Shown here: piece by piece, positions 6,318-13,054 of the stretch
Numbering within the stretch: position 1 is the first letter of the stretch
Layout of the letters: each line of letters begins with the position of its first letter
NCBI GenBank assembly: GCA_000996605.1
Contig: LCOP01000003.1
Location: forward strand, 1-19,861
Reading direction: 5' to 3'
DNA length: 19,861 nucleotides
Source of the DNA: Parcubacteria group bacterium GW2011_GWA1_47_8
GTDB taxonomy: Bacteria; Patescibacteriota; Minisyncoccia; Phycocordibacterales; UBA1550
Translations under genes and position numbers: made by a program
Notes under the pieces: model-generated
Told to the model about the DNA's origin: nothing
What the model saw: only the letters and a program-made list of their open reading frames with translations
Databases searched by the model: none

Positions 6318-7589
6318 TTATATTTTTTTATGATCCCATTTGAGACGTGGACGTACGACTCCCGGAATTTTTTGGTTGAAGTCCATTTTCCGAGAGTGCA
6401 TGATGTCCTCCACTACATTAAACACGAGCGCGTCTTGTCGGTAAAAGTGAATTTTTAATGGCCGCATAGTAGAAAGTGCGATCCCCGCGATGTAAGTTCC
6501 TTCATTGAGTAAATTTTCTGGTATCCACATGGTCGCGCGATGTTTTCCTACGGTGCCTAATTTTTCATCAAGTTCTTCGTGACTTATAAACGCCGTTTCT
6601 CCCCGCAAGGTAAAAATGTGAATGTTGGGGACAGGGGCATGCCCCGGCTTGAGGACTTCGTAGGAGAACTCCACCCCCACTTTTTTGTTGGCGGTGGCGA
6701 GGGGGATACTTTCATGGTATTCGTTGATAATTCGTGCAGAATGAAGGACAGCGATATCATCTCCGGGGGCGTTTCTTCCCATCCACGAGGCATCCGTTGT
6801 ACGAGATTTTGCATCTTCAAGATAGCGATCAACAACTTCTTCCGTTTTACCAAACATTTTTACATTCCCTTTTTCGAGCCACATGGTTTTCGGGCACAAC
6901 CTTTGGATCGCCGCCATATTGTGGCTCACGAAGAGAATCGTCCGCCCTTCTTTATTAGTGACTTCCTCCATCTTGCCGAGGCATTTTTTCTGGAACTCTG
7001 CATCGCCGACGGCGAGGACTTCATCGACGAGGAGAATGTCCGGCTCCATGTGAGCGGCGACCGAAAAGGCGAGGCGGACGTACATGCCGCTCGAATAATG
7101 CTTGACCGGCGTGTCGAGGAATTTTTCAACGCCGGAAAAGGCGACGATCTCGTCGAACTTGCGCGTGAGCTCTTTCTTGGTCATGCCGAGAATCGCGCCA
7201 TTGAGGAAAATATTCTCGCGTCCGGTGAGCTCGGGGTGGAAGCCCGTGCCGACCTCGAGGAGGGAAGCGACCCTGCCGCGCATAATGATTTCGCCTTCGG
7301 TCGGCGGGGTAATGCCGGTCAATATCTTTAAGAGCGTCGACTTGCCGGCGCCATTGTGTCCGATGATGCCCACGATGTCACCTTTTTCGATTTCGAGATT
7401 CACGCACCGCAATGCCCAGAATTCTTCTTTTTTCTCAAATCCGGCGACTTGTTTTACCTTGTATTTTGCAAATCTGAAAGGGTTTTTGAGGATTCCCGTG
7501 AGAACATCACGGAGTGCGACGTAACTTCCGCGCTGATGGGTAATATTGTATTTCTTCCCCACATTTTTTATTTCGATGATTGGTCTCAT
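6318..7589 (-). CDS. wzt: ABC polysaccharide exporter ATP-binding protein with C-terminal glycan-binding domain (Wzt-like)
   Basis: This 423-residue protein begins MRPIIEIKNV; the frame stays open far upstream, but that stretch overlaps the permease gene and is not protein-like. Walker A is GHNGAGKST (77-85), the Q-loop region is LLEVGTGFHPELTGREN, the signature is YSSGM (165-169), Walker B is ILLVDEVLAVGD (185-196) and the switch histidine is in SHN (H223). The EVGTGFHPELTGREN form is typical of O-antigen and teichoic acid exporters. Residues from about 255 to 400 form a beta-rich domain (PNIHIFTLRGETAF, LNEGTYIAGIALS) like the Wzt C-terminal domain that recognises the glycan end. It lies 5 nt after the permease and 5 nt before a methyltransferase. 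Confidence 0.93.
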   Translation of the reverse strand: MRPIIEIKNVGKKYNITHQRGSYVALRDVLTGILKNPFRFAKYKVKQVAGFEKKEEFWALRCVNLEIEKGDIVGIIGHNGAGKSTLLKILTGITPPTEGEIIMRGRVASLLEVGTGFHPELTGRENIFLNGAILGMTKKELTRKFDEIVAFSGVEKFLDTPVKHYSSGMYVRLAFSVAAHMEPDILLVDEVLAVGDAEFQKKCLGKMEEVTNKEGRTILFVSHNMAAIQRLCPKTMWLEKGNVKMFGKTEEVVDRYLEDAKSRTTDASWMGRNAPGDDIAVLHSARIINEYHESIPLATANKKVGVEFSYEVLKPGHAPVPNIHIFTLRGETAFISHEELDEKLGTVGKHRATMWIPENLLNEGTYIAGIALSTMRPLKIHFYRQDALVFNVVEDIMHSRKMDFNQKIPGVVRPRLKWDHKKI

Positions 7590-7594
7590 TGTTT

Positions 7595-8413
7595 TTATAT
7601 AACATCCGCGAAATACCGCTCGACTTTTTTGAAGTAGATGGTGCCGATGATGAGAAGTGCGGCGCAGGCGGCAAAGGAGATGCCGATGAGCACCCAGTTG
7701 ACCGGCGCTGTCCCCAAAAGTACCGCGCGTGCGTTTTGAATGACGCCCATCATCGGGTTGAATGCGAGGATCCACGAATATTTTCCGGCGATGCTTGCGG
7801 GATAGATGACCGGGGTGACAAAGAGAAGAAGCTGAATGAAGAAGGGGAGAATGAAACGCACGTCGCGGTACTTCACATTCATCGCCGCAAGGAAGAGCCC
7901 TCCACCGACCGCCGCCATAAAAGTAATGACAAGAAGAATGGGAAGTACGACGATGCTCATGAGCTCCGGCGTGTAGCCATAGTAAGCCATCATGCCTCCG
8001 AGAATCGCGGCGGCGATGGCGAAATCGACGAATTTCGTTGCAACCGACGAGAGAGGAAGGATTAAGCGGGGAAAGTAGACCTTGGTGATGATGGATTGAT
8101 TGGAAATGAGGACGCCGCTTGTTTCTGAAAGCGCACTCGAAAAAAATTGCCAAAAAAGAAGCCCTGTGTAAACAAATATCGGGTAGGGGACTCCGTCGGA
8201 AGGGACTTTGAGGAGCATGCCGAAAAAGATACTGAAGACCACCATGGTCATGAACGGCTGGAATACCGCCCAGAGGATGCCGATGAAGGTCTGCTTGTAG
8301 CGCACTTTGAAATCGCGCCATGTGAAAAAATAGAGGAGCTCTTTGTAAGCCCATATTTCACGGAAGTCATCCAAACTTAGGGTTTTTTTGGGTCGAATGA
8401 TAGTCAGTTTCAT
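7595..8413 (-). CDS. wzm: ABC polysaccharide exporter permease (Wzm-like, ABC-2 type)
   Basis: This 272-residue protein starts MKLTIIRPKK. WRDFKVRYKQTFIGILWAVF (about 32-51) is the conserved amphipathic entry of ABC-2 polysaccharide permeases. About six membrane helices follow, including MTMVVFSIFFGMLL, ILGGMMAYYGY, VLPILLVITFMAAVGGGLFL, FILPFFIQLLLFVTPVIYP and VLIGISFAACAALLIIG. An in-frame GTG at 8452 would add 13 residues. ATG 8413 is preferred because family proteins begin close to this point and the upstream codons lie inside a leader inverted repeat. With Wzt it would export an undecaprenyl-linked glycan across the inner membrane. It is the first gene of the leftward operon wzm-wzt-methyltransferase. 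Confidence 0.92.
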   Translation of the reverse strand: MKLTIIRPKKTLSLDDFREIWAYKELLYFFTWRDFKVRYKQTFIGILWAVFQPFMTMVVFSIFFGMLLKVPSDGVPYPIFVYTGLLFWQFFSSALSETSGVLISNQSIITKVYFPRLILPLSSVATKFVDFAIAAAILGGMMAYYGYTPELMSIVVLPILLVITFMAAVGGGLFLAAMNVKYRDVRFILPFFIQLLLFVTPVIYPASIAGKYSWILAFNPMMGVIQNARAVLLGTAPVNWVLIGISFAACAALLIIGTIYFKKVERYFADVI

Positions 8414-8425
8414 AAAAAATTCGTA

Positions 8426-8492
8426 AAGTCCATAAAATACCGCAATGTACACCCGTCATCAGAATTCGCAACCTTACAGGCTTTATGGACTT
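8426..8492 (-). repeat. 11-bp inverted repeat in the leader of the exporter operon
   Basis: AAGTCCATAAA (8426-8436) pairs with TTTATGGACTT (8482-8492) across a 45-nt loop. If transcription starts near 8500, the whole structure lies in the untranslated leader and ends 12 nt before the ATG at 8413. It could affect translation of wzm, but this is not established. Confidence 0.5.
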
Positions 8493-8506
8493 GTAATTTA
8501 CTAGCT

Positions 8507-8515
8507 ATTCTAGCA
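8507..8515 (-). promoter_or_regulatory. Extended -10 promoter for the wzm-wzt operon
   Basis: On the minus strand TGCTAGAAT is an extended -10 element (TGn plus TAGAAT). No good -35 box is seen, as is common for extended -10 promoters. The predicted leader to ATG 8413 is about 85-90 nt. Confidence 0.5.
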
Positions 8516-8566
8516 TTTTTTACGATCTTCGCCAGTATGAGGCAACCATGCAGGGTTTTTCTCGCG

Positions 8567-8595
8567 TTGAGGAGGGATTTTTTTTATGATAGTAT
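8567..8595 (+). promoter_or_regulatory. Promoter for the gtrA operon
   Basis: TTGAGG (8567-8572) and the extended -10 TGATAGTAT (8587-8595) are 17 nt apart. A second -10 reading, TATGAT at 8585-8590, overlaps. Transcription would begin at about 8602-8604, at the ATG of the first gene. An AGGAGG at 8570-8575 overlaps the -35 and would then not be transcribed. Confidence 0.55.
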
Positions 8596-8603
8596 GAGCA
8601 GTA

Positions 8604-9017
8604 ATGATTGTTCCCGCCATGAATAAAGCGAGGCTATTTTTTTTGATGCGCTATCTTTTTGCGGGACTTTTAGCGTTTACGACAAATTTATCACTGTTCT
8701 TTATGTTCATCAATTATTTCAACATGTGGTATTTGACCGCGTCGACGCTTGCGTTCATTCTTTCGGTCATCGTCAGCTTCCTTGCGCAAAAGCTGGTAAC
8801 GTTCCGCGACAAGACCACGGACAGAGTGCACCATCAGGCGGCCATGTATATTACCATTGCGCTATTCAATGTTGCCGCGAACGGAGGGTTTATGTTTTCT
8901 TTTGTCGACTTGGTGTATATGCCGTATATGTTTGCGCAAGTGTTGTCGGCGGGCATCATTGCTGTGTGGAGTTTGGCGGTGTATCGTTATGTTATTTTCA
9001 AGCATGCAATTCTTTAA
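8604..9017 (+). CDS. GtrA family membrane protein (candidate polyprenyl-P-sugar flippase)
   Basis: This 137-residue protein has four hydrophobic segments at about 13-33, 41-62, 79-99 and 105-128, the GtrA layout. The connecting motif SFLAQKLVTFRDK (about 58-70) is characteristic (family form SF-x2-QKYWTF). GtrA proteins are thought to move polyprenyl-phosphate-linked sugars to the outer face of the cytoplasmic membrane. The next two genes encode a polytopic sugar transferase and a polyprenyl-phosphate sugar synthase, so the trio forms a complete GtrA/GtrB/transferase-like set. ATG 8604 is used here; a second in-frame ATG is at 8619. The end overlaps the next gene by 14 nt. Confidence 0.88.
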   Translation: MIVPAMNKARLFFLMRYLFAGLLAFTTNLSLFFMFINYFNMWYLTASTLAFILSVIVSFLAQKLVTFRDKTTDRVHHQAAMYITIALFNVAANGGFMFSFVDLVYMPYMFAQVLSAGIIAVWSLAVYRYVIFKHAIL

Positions 9018-10368
9018 GCGATACAAAATAGGGTTTGCCATTTTCTTTCTCGCCGTCGCCGTGCGGCTTATTTTTTTCTTTGTCTGCCTTTCCGCGAACG
9101 GCGGCGACGTGATAACCACGGTTCGCGGACAAGATTGGTATTTTGAGATAAGCAGAAATTTGATTCTCGGCAACGGCTTTAGCGCGGAAACGACCCCACC
9201 CTTTACTCCGTATTCATATGGTGTGCCCGGGTATCCATACTTCTTGTTCTTTCTTTTGTGGCTGACGGGGAGCTATGCCGCAACGTCAATGATCCAGCTC
9301 TTGCTCTCCGCCGCAATCCCGCTCATAGGAATGCGCATCGCGCGCCTTATTGTGCCATCGGATGTCGAATTTAAGCACGCTCCGCTTGCAGTCGGTATCT
9401 TGCTCGCCCTTGCTCCGTACCAGATACTGCACTCGTTTATTTTCTTTACGGAGACATTATTTACGGCATTGCTTGGAATATTTCTTATTACATTTCTCAA
9501 TTTCCTAAAAAATCCGTCAACACGACTTGTTGTTTTGGCGGGATTATTCCTTGGTTTGGCAACACTGGTCAAACCGACCGTTCAGTACGTACCGATACTC
9601 GTAGTCATTTTTGTATTGTGGAGGTTTTGCGGCGAATGGCGAAAAAAACTTTTTGCGCAGCTTGGGTATTTTCTTTTGATGTTTTTTCTTGTTTTATCGC
9701 CGTGGCTGTATCGAAATTACAAAGTTTTTGACACGGTCAATTTAAGCGCGCAAGTTTCTTTCAATCTCTATGTGACCCTCTTGCCTTCAGTGCTCGCCAT
9801 AGAGAATCACTCCAGTTTTACGGAAGAACAAGGGAAACTGCCCCCGGTCGCCCAAGACGCTTTGTTTGGTGCGGGAGAATCAACGCTGACAAAAATTTTG
9901 CGCCACCCGGTCGCTCTCATAAAGCTTGCAACGCTCAGCGCCTTCACCTTTTTTACGCATGATGGCATGCTCACGTTTTTGCAATCCGCGGGGGTTACGC
10001 CGAGCGTGTATCTGGGGCAACCCGCGATCATCCTTGCTTTGAGCGATCCGCTTTTGTTTGCGAAAACGATGTGGGCGTATATGCATACGAACATGGTAGT
10101 TATTTTATTTGCACGATTATTTTGGGTTGCCGTAGCGTTCTTTTTTGGAGTCGGCTTGTATCACCTTTTCTGTCGCCGGATTTTTACTCCGCAGATGCTG
10201 TTCGCCGTTGCCCTCGTTCTTTACTTTATGCTGACGACGATGATAAACGGCTTAACGGTGAATGCGAGATTCCGGATGCCAGTTGAGCCGATAATTTTCG
10301 CCGTAGCGGTTATCGGCTTCACTCCCGTTTACAAGCGTATAAAAAATTTTTCATATGGAAAATCGTAA
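9004..10368 (+). CDS. GT39/ArnT-like polytopic glycosyltransferase (GT-C fold)
   Basis: This 454-residue membrane protein starts MQFFKRYKIG; the open frame runs further upstream but lies inside gtrA. After the first membrane helix, a loop with RGQDWYFEISRNL (41-53) supplies an acidic residue (D44) where GT-C enzymes of the PMT/ArnT type place a catalytic Asp. It is followed by the family-like PYSYGVPGYPYFLFFLLWL. Further helices follow with the inner motif GLFLGLATLVKPT, and about ten membrane segments can be counted. A periplasmic part runs from about 255 to 350. These enzymes use polyprenyl-phosphate-linked sugars as donors outside the membrane. The gene overlaps gtrA by 14 nt and the synthase gene by 14 nt, so the three are translationally coupled. 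The acceptor (glycan, lipid or protein) is unknown. Confidence 0.82.
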   Translation: MQFFKRYKIGFAIFFLAVAVRLIFFFVCLSANGGDVITTVRGQDWYFEISRNLILGNGFSAETTPPFTPYSYGVPGYPYFLFFLLWLTGSYAATSMIQLLLSAAIPLIGMRIARLIVPSDVEFKHAPLAVGILLALAPYQILHSFIFFTETLFTALLGIFLITFLNFLKNPSTRLVVLAGLFLGLATLVKPTVQYVPILVVIFVLWRFCGEWRKKLFAQLGYFLLMFFLVLSPWLYRNYKVFDTVNLSAQVSFNLYVTLLPSVLAIENHSSFTEEQGKLPPVAQDALFGAGESTLTKILRHPVALIKLATLSAFTFFTHDGMLTFLQSAGVTPSVYLGQPAIILALSDPLLFAKTMWAYMHTNMVVILFARLFWVAVAFFFGVGLYHLFCRRIFTPQMLFAVALVLYFMLTTMINGLTVNARFRMPVEPIIFAVAVIGFTPVYKRIKNFSYGKS

Positions 10369-11056
10369 ACTGTCAATTATTGTTCCGGTATACAATGAAG
10401 AGAAGACGGTTGGTGAGGTGATAAGACGCCTGCTTGCCGTTCCGTTTGTTGGATGGGCGGCAGAGATCATTGTTGTAAATGATGGTTCTACCGATGGAAC
10501 CGCATCCGTGCTTGCGGGGTTTTCGTCCCGTGCTCGAATAATAAATCTTTCAAAAAACGGAGGGAAAGGGGGCGCGGTAAGCGCAGGGCTTAAGGTGGCA
10601 AACGGAGATTTTGCTGTCATTCAAGATGCGGACCTCGAGTGTAGTCCCGAGGAAATACCACTCCTTCTTTCCGCGCTTGGTACGCGGGACATCCGCGCAA
10701 AGGTCGCGGTTATAGGGTCAAGGGAGTTATACAGGGAAAACAAAAAAAGGGCATCTTTGTCGAGGTTCGGTTCTTTGTTCATAACGAAACTTATCAATGC
10801 CCTCTATGGTTCTTTTCTTACCGATGCCTCCATGTGCTACAAGCTTTTTCCAAAAGCAACATTTGGTTATTTTGCCGCGGGGGGTTTTGAAGCAGAATTG
10901 ATTTTTGTCACGCGATTGCTTAAGGAGGGATACCATATTATTGAGGTGCCCGTATCGTACATCCCGCGGGGGACGGATGCTGGCAAGAAGATACGGTATC
11001 GTGACGGTATAACAATCATTATGAGAATATTGTTATTTCGAATAGCAGGGCGGTAA
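10355..11056 (+). CDS. Polyprenyl-phosphate sugar synthase (DPM1/GtrB-like GT2)
   Basis: This 233-residue GT2 enzyme has VPVYNEEKTV (10-19), VVNDGSTDGT (40-49) and NGGKGGAVSAGL (68-79). QDADLE (90-95) carries D91, D93 and E95. The GGKGGA and QDADLE motifs are those of dolichol/polyprenol-phosphate mannose or glucose synthases. It lacks the C-terminal membrane helices seen in GtrB and is therefore the short soluble, membrane-associated type. It would make a polyprenyl-phosphate-hexose from a nucleotide sugar at the inner face. The product is probably moved by the GtrA protein and used by the GT39-like enzyme encoded just upstream. The start overlaps the transferase stop by 14 nt. Confidence 0.9.
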   Translation: MENRKLSIIVPVYNEEKTVGEVIRRLLAVPFVGWAAEIIVVNDGSTDGTASVLAGFSSRARIINLSKNGGKGGAVSAGLKVANGDFAVIQDADLECSPEEIPLLLSALGTRDIRAKVAVIGSRELYRENKKRASLSRFGSLFITKLINALYGSFLTDASMCYKLFPKATFGYFAAGGFEAELIFVTRLLKEGYHIIEVPVSYIPRGTDAGKKIRYRDGITIIMRILLFRIAGR

Positions 11057-11068
11057 GGAAGATTTTTT

Positions 11069-11590
11069 ATGATGAAAGACAAAGAATTTGAAAATATAAA
11101 GAAGTATCTTGAAGCACTTTCGGAAAAAGGACCTCCTTATCCGCTGGAGATTTTTTTCTTGCTTAACCGACTTGCTCCCGCAGTGTCGGTTGAGGCTATT
11201 ATCGTGAATGAGTCAGGGAAAATTTTTCTTACTCTTCGTCCCGCTGACGATCCGTTTTATGCGAACATGTGGCATTTTCCGGGCACTATCCTGCTCGGGA
11301 AAGAAACCATGGAAGACGGCATCCAAAGAATTCAAAGTAAAGAAGTAAGACAAATTCTACTGGAACCGGAGAGGACAACAAGGATGTTCACTCATCACGG
11401 GGAGGATACTGAGGGGAAAAGCCCGCGCGGATGCGTTGAGCATGTGTTGTATCTGTTTCTCACCAATAAAGACACCGTGCCTGGCGGAGAATTTTTTGAC
11501 CTAGGCTCGCTGCCGGAAGCTACGGTGGGGCACCATCGAAAGATCTTACAGGTGCTCTCCGTCGAGTGGGGTGACGTATTCCATGTATGA
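11069..11590 (+). CDS. Nudix hydrolase, GDP-mannose mannosyl hydrolase-like variant
   Basis: In this 173-residue protein a Nudix domain starts near residue 38 (AVSVEAIIVNESGKIFLTLR). The Nudix box region is WHFPGTILLGKETMEDGIQR (68-87) followed by IQSKEV. The spacing E79-x7-R87 is kept, but the usual REUxEE is R-I-Q-S-K-E (87-92), so the first glutamates are lost and only E92 remains. GDP-mannose mannosyl hydrolases (GDPMH) have a similarly altered box, and the WHFPG opening also fits. In this setting, cleavage of a nucleotide sugar is plausible. A Shine-Dalgarno AAGGAAG (11055-11061) precedes ATG 11069 by 7 nt; ATG 11072 is the alternative. The gene overlaps the next by 4 nt (ATGA). Confidence 0.8.
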   Translation: MMKDKEFENIKKYLEALSEKGPPYPLEIFFLLNRLAPAVSVEAIIVNESGKIFLTLRPADDPFYANMWHFPGTILLGKETMEDGIQRIQSKEVRQILLEPERTTRMFTHHGEDTEGKSPRGCVEHVLYLFLTNKDTVPGGEFFDLGSLPEATVGHHRKILQVLSVEWGDVFHV

Positions 11591-12219
11591 TGAACCAAAT
11601 TTTCGAAACCCTTATGGGTTGGTGGGTAGTGAATGATCGCACTTTGTCGTCAGGATTCGATGTTATTGTCGCTATCTCATACGGGACCACTCCAACCAGT
11701 CTTACGAAAGGAAACGCGGAGGTGTTAAACACTGCGGGTACAATCTATCAGAACAATAAAAATGAAAGAACTTTGGTCGCATGGGGAGTCTTTACTCCCA
11801 CTGCGGACATGGAGGGCAATCCGGAGCGTGCATTTCGAGAAAAACATCTCAAAGAACTCGGAGTAACGTTGTCGAATCAAATATATATAGGGTGTGTCGC
11901 AAGCACTATCGAGGAGGCAGTAAAGACCAAGCAGGCTCTTTTGGGTCGCTCGTTTCATGCGATACTTGTTATTGCTGGCGCGGGGCATTCGCGCCGTGCA
12001 CGGCTCGTGTGGAAGAGGGAATTCCCCGAGAGCGAAATCAAAGTAGTATCATTTCCGTGGCAACAGGAAACCCAAAAAGATAATCCTATGGTTGCACTCC
12101 GTAACCGCTGGAGCTGGCTCTTGGTTAATATGGTGCTTCATCTCATTTTTCTTACGCCTTTTGGTTACGCGTATTTTCGAAAGAACCGCCGGACAATGCG
12201 GCAACTGACCGCAATATAA
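11587..12219 (+). CDS. DUF218/YdcF-like domain protein with C-terminal hydrophobic segment
   Basis: This 210-residue protein has strand one DVIVAISYGT (25-34), an N-rich turn after it (KGNAEVLNTA), and the helix and strand ERTLVAWGVF. IGCVASTIEEAVKTKQALLG and AILVIAGAGHSRRARLVW follow; the last carries the conserved H-x3-RA of DUF218. This layout fits the YdcF/SanA/ElyC superfamily, often linked to envelope polysaccharide and lipid carriers; the reaction is not known. A single hydrophobic stretch (about 170-190) near the basic C-terminus may anchor it. The ATGA overlap with the Nudix gene indicates coupling. A second ATG at 11590 is an alternative start. It is the last gene before the promoter at 12269. 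Confidence 0.8.
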   Translation: MMNQIFETLMGWWVVNDRTLSSGFDVIVAISYGTTPTSLTKGNAEVLNTAGTIYQNNKNERTLVAWGVFTPTADMEGNPERAFREKHLKELGVTLSNQIYIGCVASTIEEAVKTKQALLGRSFHAILVIAGAGHSRRARLVWKREFPESEIKVVSFPWQQETQKDNPMVALRNRWSWLLVNMVLHLIFLTPFGYAYFRKNRRTMRQLTAI

Positions 12220-12268
12220 TCTCGCCCTCTTTCATCCATTGCGGAATCATTTTCGCAAGGGGTTTTTA

Positions 12269-12277
12269 TGGTACAAT
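12269..12277 (+). promoter_or_regulatory. Extended -10 promoter for the GT2-rml operon
   Basis: TGGTACAAT is an extended -10 (TGn plus TACAAT, one mismatch from TATAAT). No convincing -35 is seen. The predicted leader is about 30-40 nt and contains AGGA at 12309-12312, which suits the ATG at 12321 better than the ATG at 12312. Confidence 0.6.
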
Positions 12278-12311
12278 CGACAACTTTTTTTCTGCAAGCG
12301 GTTGTGGTAGG

Positions 12312-13043
12312 ATGAACGATATGTGGCAAGGGAAGAAAGTCTCAGTGGTTTTCTCTACGTATAGAGAAAAATCATCTATTCGAAAAGCGATTGAGGACTA
12401 TTTTGCTACCGGTTTTGTTGATGAAATAGTGGTAGTAAACAATAATGCTGAAGCGGGAACCGACGAAGAGGTGAAGCAGACGAAAGCGCGGCTTGTGCAC
12501 GAAACAAAACAAGGATACGGACACGGATACCAGCGAGGCATCAAGGAGGCAACGGGTGATTACATCTTTTTGTCGGAACCGGATGGTACGTTTGCGGCAT
12601 CCGATATTGAGAGATTTTTGGTGTATGCAAAAGATTTTCCAGTTGTGGTGGGGACGCGCACCAACCAAAGCAGTATTTTGGACGGCGCATCCATGGGGCT
12701 TTTGCGGAAACTCGCAAATGTTTTTGAAGCGAAGGTGATAGAGGTTTTGTTTGCCACTAATTCTTTAACCGAGATTGGCTGTACTTGCAAGCTTTTTCGC
12801 AAAGATATTTTGCGAGAGTTTGAGCCATATTGGAAAACAACGAACGCACTTTTTGCCACCGAGCTTTTACTTCTTACGGTGTCGAAGCGGATAAAATTTA
12901 TTGAGATTCCCATTACGTTTCGTAAGCGAGTGGGAGAGTCCGCTCTTACACGCAGGTGGTATCATTTGGTCAAATGGGGGCTTCATATTTTTTGGTTCAT
13001 CCTTTCTTTTTGGTTTCGATGGATTACTGGACGTCTTAAATAA
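12312..13043 (+). CDS. GT2 family glycosyltransferase with altered donor motif
   Basis: This 243-residue protein (240 if ATG 12321, which has AGGA 8 nt upstream, is used) has VSVVFSTYREKSSI (10-23), a GT2 first strand. The usual DDGSTDGT region is replaced by VVVNNNAEAGTDEE (40-53), and the DxD by SEPDGTF (88-94; E89, D91). KQGYGHGYQRGIKEATGDY (66-84) matches the helix before the metal site in polyprenyl-phosphate sugar synthases. The C-terminus ends in a hydrophobic stretch (about 218-238) that probably sits in the membrane. It leads the operon containing rmlB, rmlA and rmlD and may use the deoxysugar made there, or load it on a lipid carrier. Its donor cannot be read from the sequence. Confidence 0.83.
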   Translation: MNDMWQGKKVSVVFSTYREKSSIRKAIEDYFATGFVDEIVVVNNNAEAGTDEEVKQTKARLVHETKQGYGHGYQRGIKEATGDYIFLSEPDGTFAASDIERFLVYAKDFPVVVGTRTNQSSILDGASMGLLRKLANVFEAKVIEVLFATNSLTEIGCTCKLFRKDILREFEPYWKTTNALFATELLLLTVSKRIKFIEIPITFRKRVGESALTRRWYHLVKWGLHIFWFILSFWFRWITGRLK

Positions 13044-13054
13044 CAATACGTTAT

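Noticed and set aside
6579..7331. 250-codon plus-strand open frame inside wzt
   Set aside because: It is antisense to clear Walker motifs and is a shadow of that gene; no start signal or protein-like pattern.
7580..8065. 161-codon plus-strand open frame inside wzm
   Set aside because: Charged shadow of the hydrophobic permease frame on the other strand.
7590..8354. N-terminal extension of the Wzt reading frame to a 678-residue protein
   Set aside because: It overlaps the permease gene, is rich in Arg, His, Ser and Pro and shows no domain; the normal Wzt start is the ATG at 7589.
8414..8452. GTG start for the permease at 8452
   Set aside because: It adds 13 residues not seen in the family and covers one arm of the leader inverted repeat; ATG 8413 is preferred.
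8586..8597. AGGAGG followed by ATG ATA GTA TGA, a tiny reading frame before gtrA
   Set aside because: It encodes three residues only and overlaps the promoter; reading TGA as glycine is excluded because TGA is a normal stop elsewhere (for example at 14117-14119).
12239..12258. Hairpin TTGCG/CGCAA before the promoter at 12269
   Set aside because: Only 5 bp with a 10-nt loop, too weak to call a terminator.
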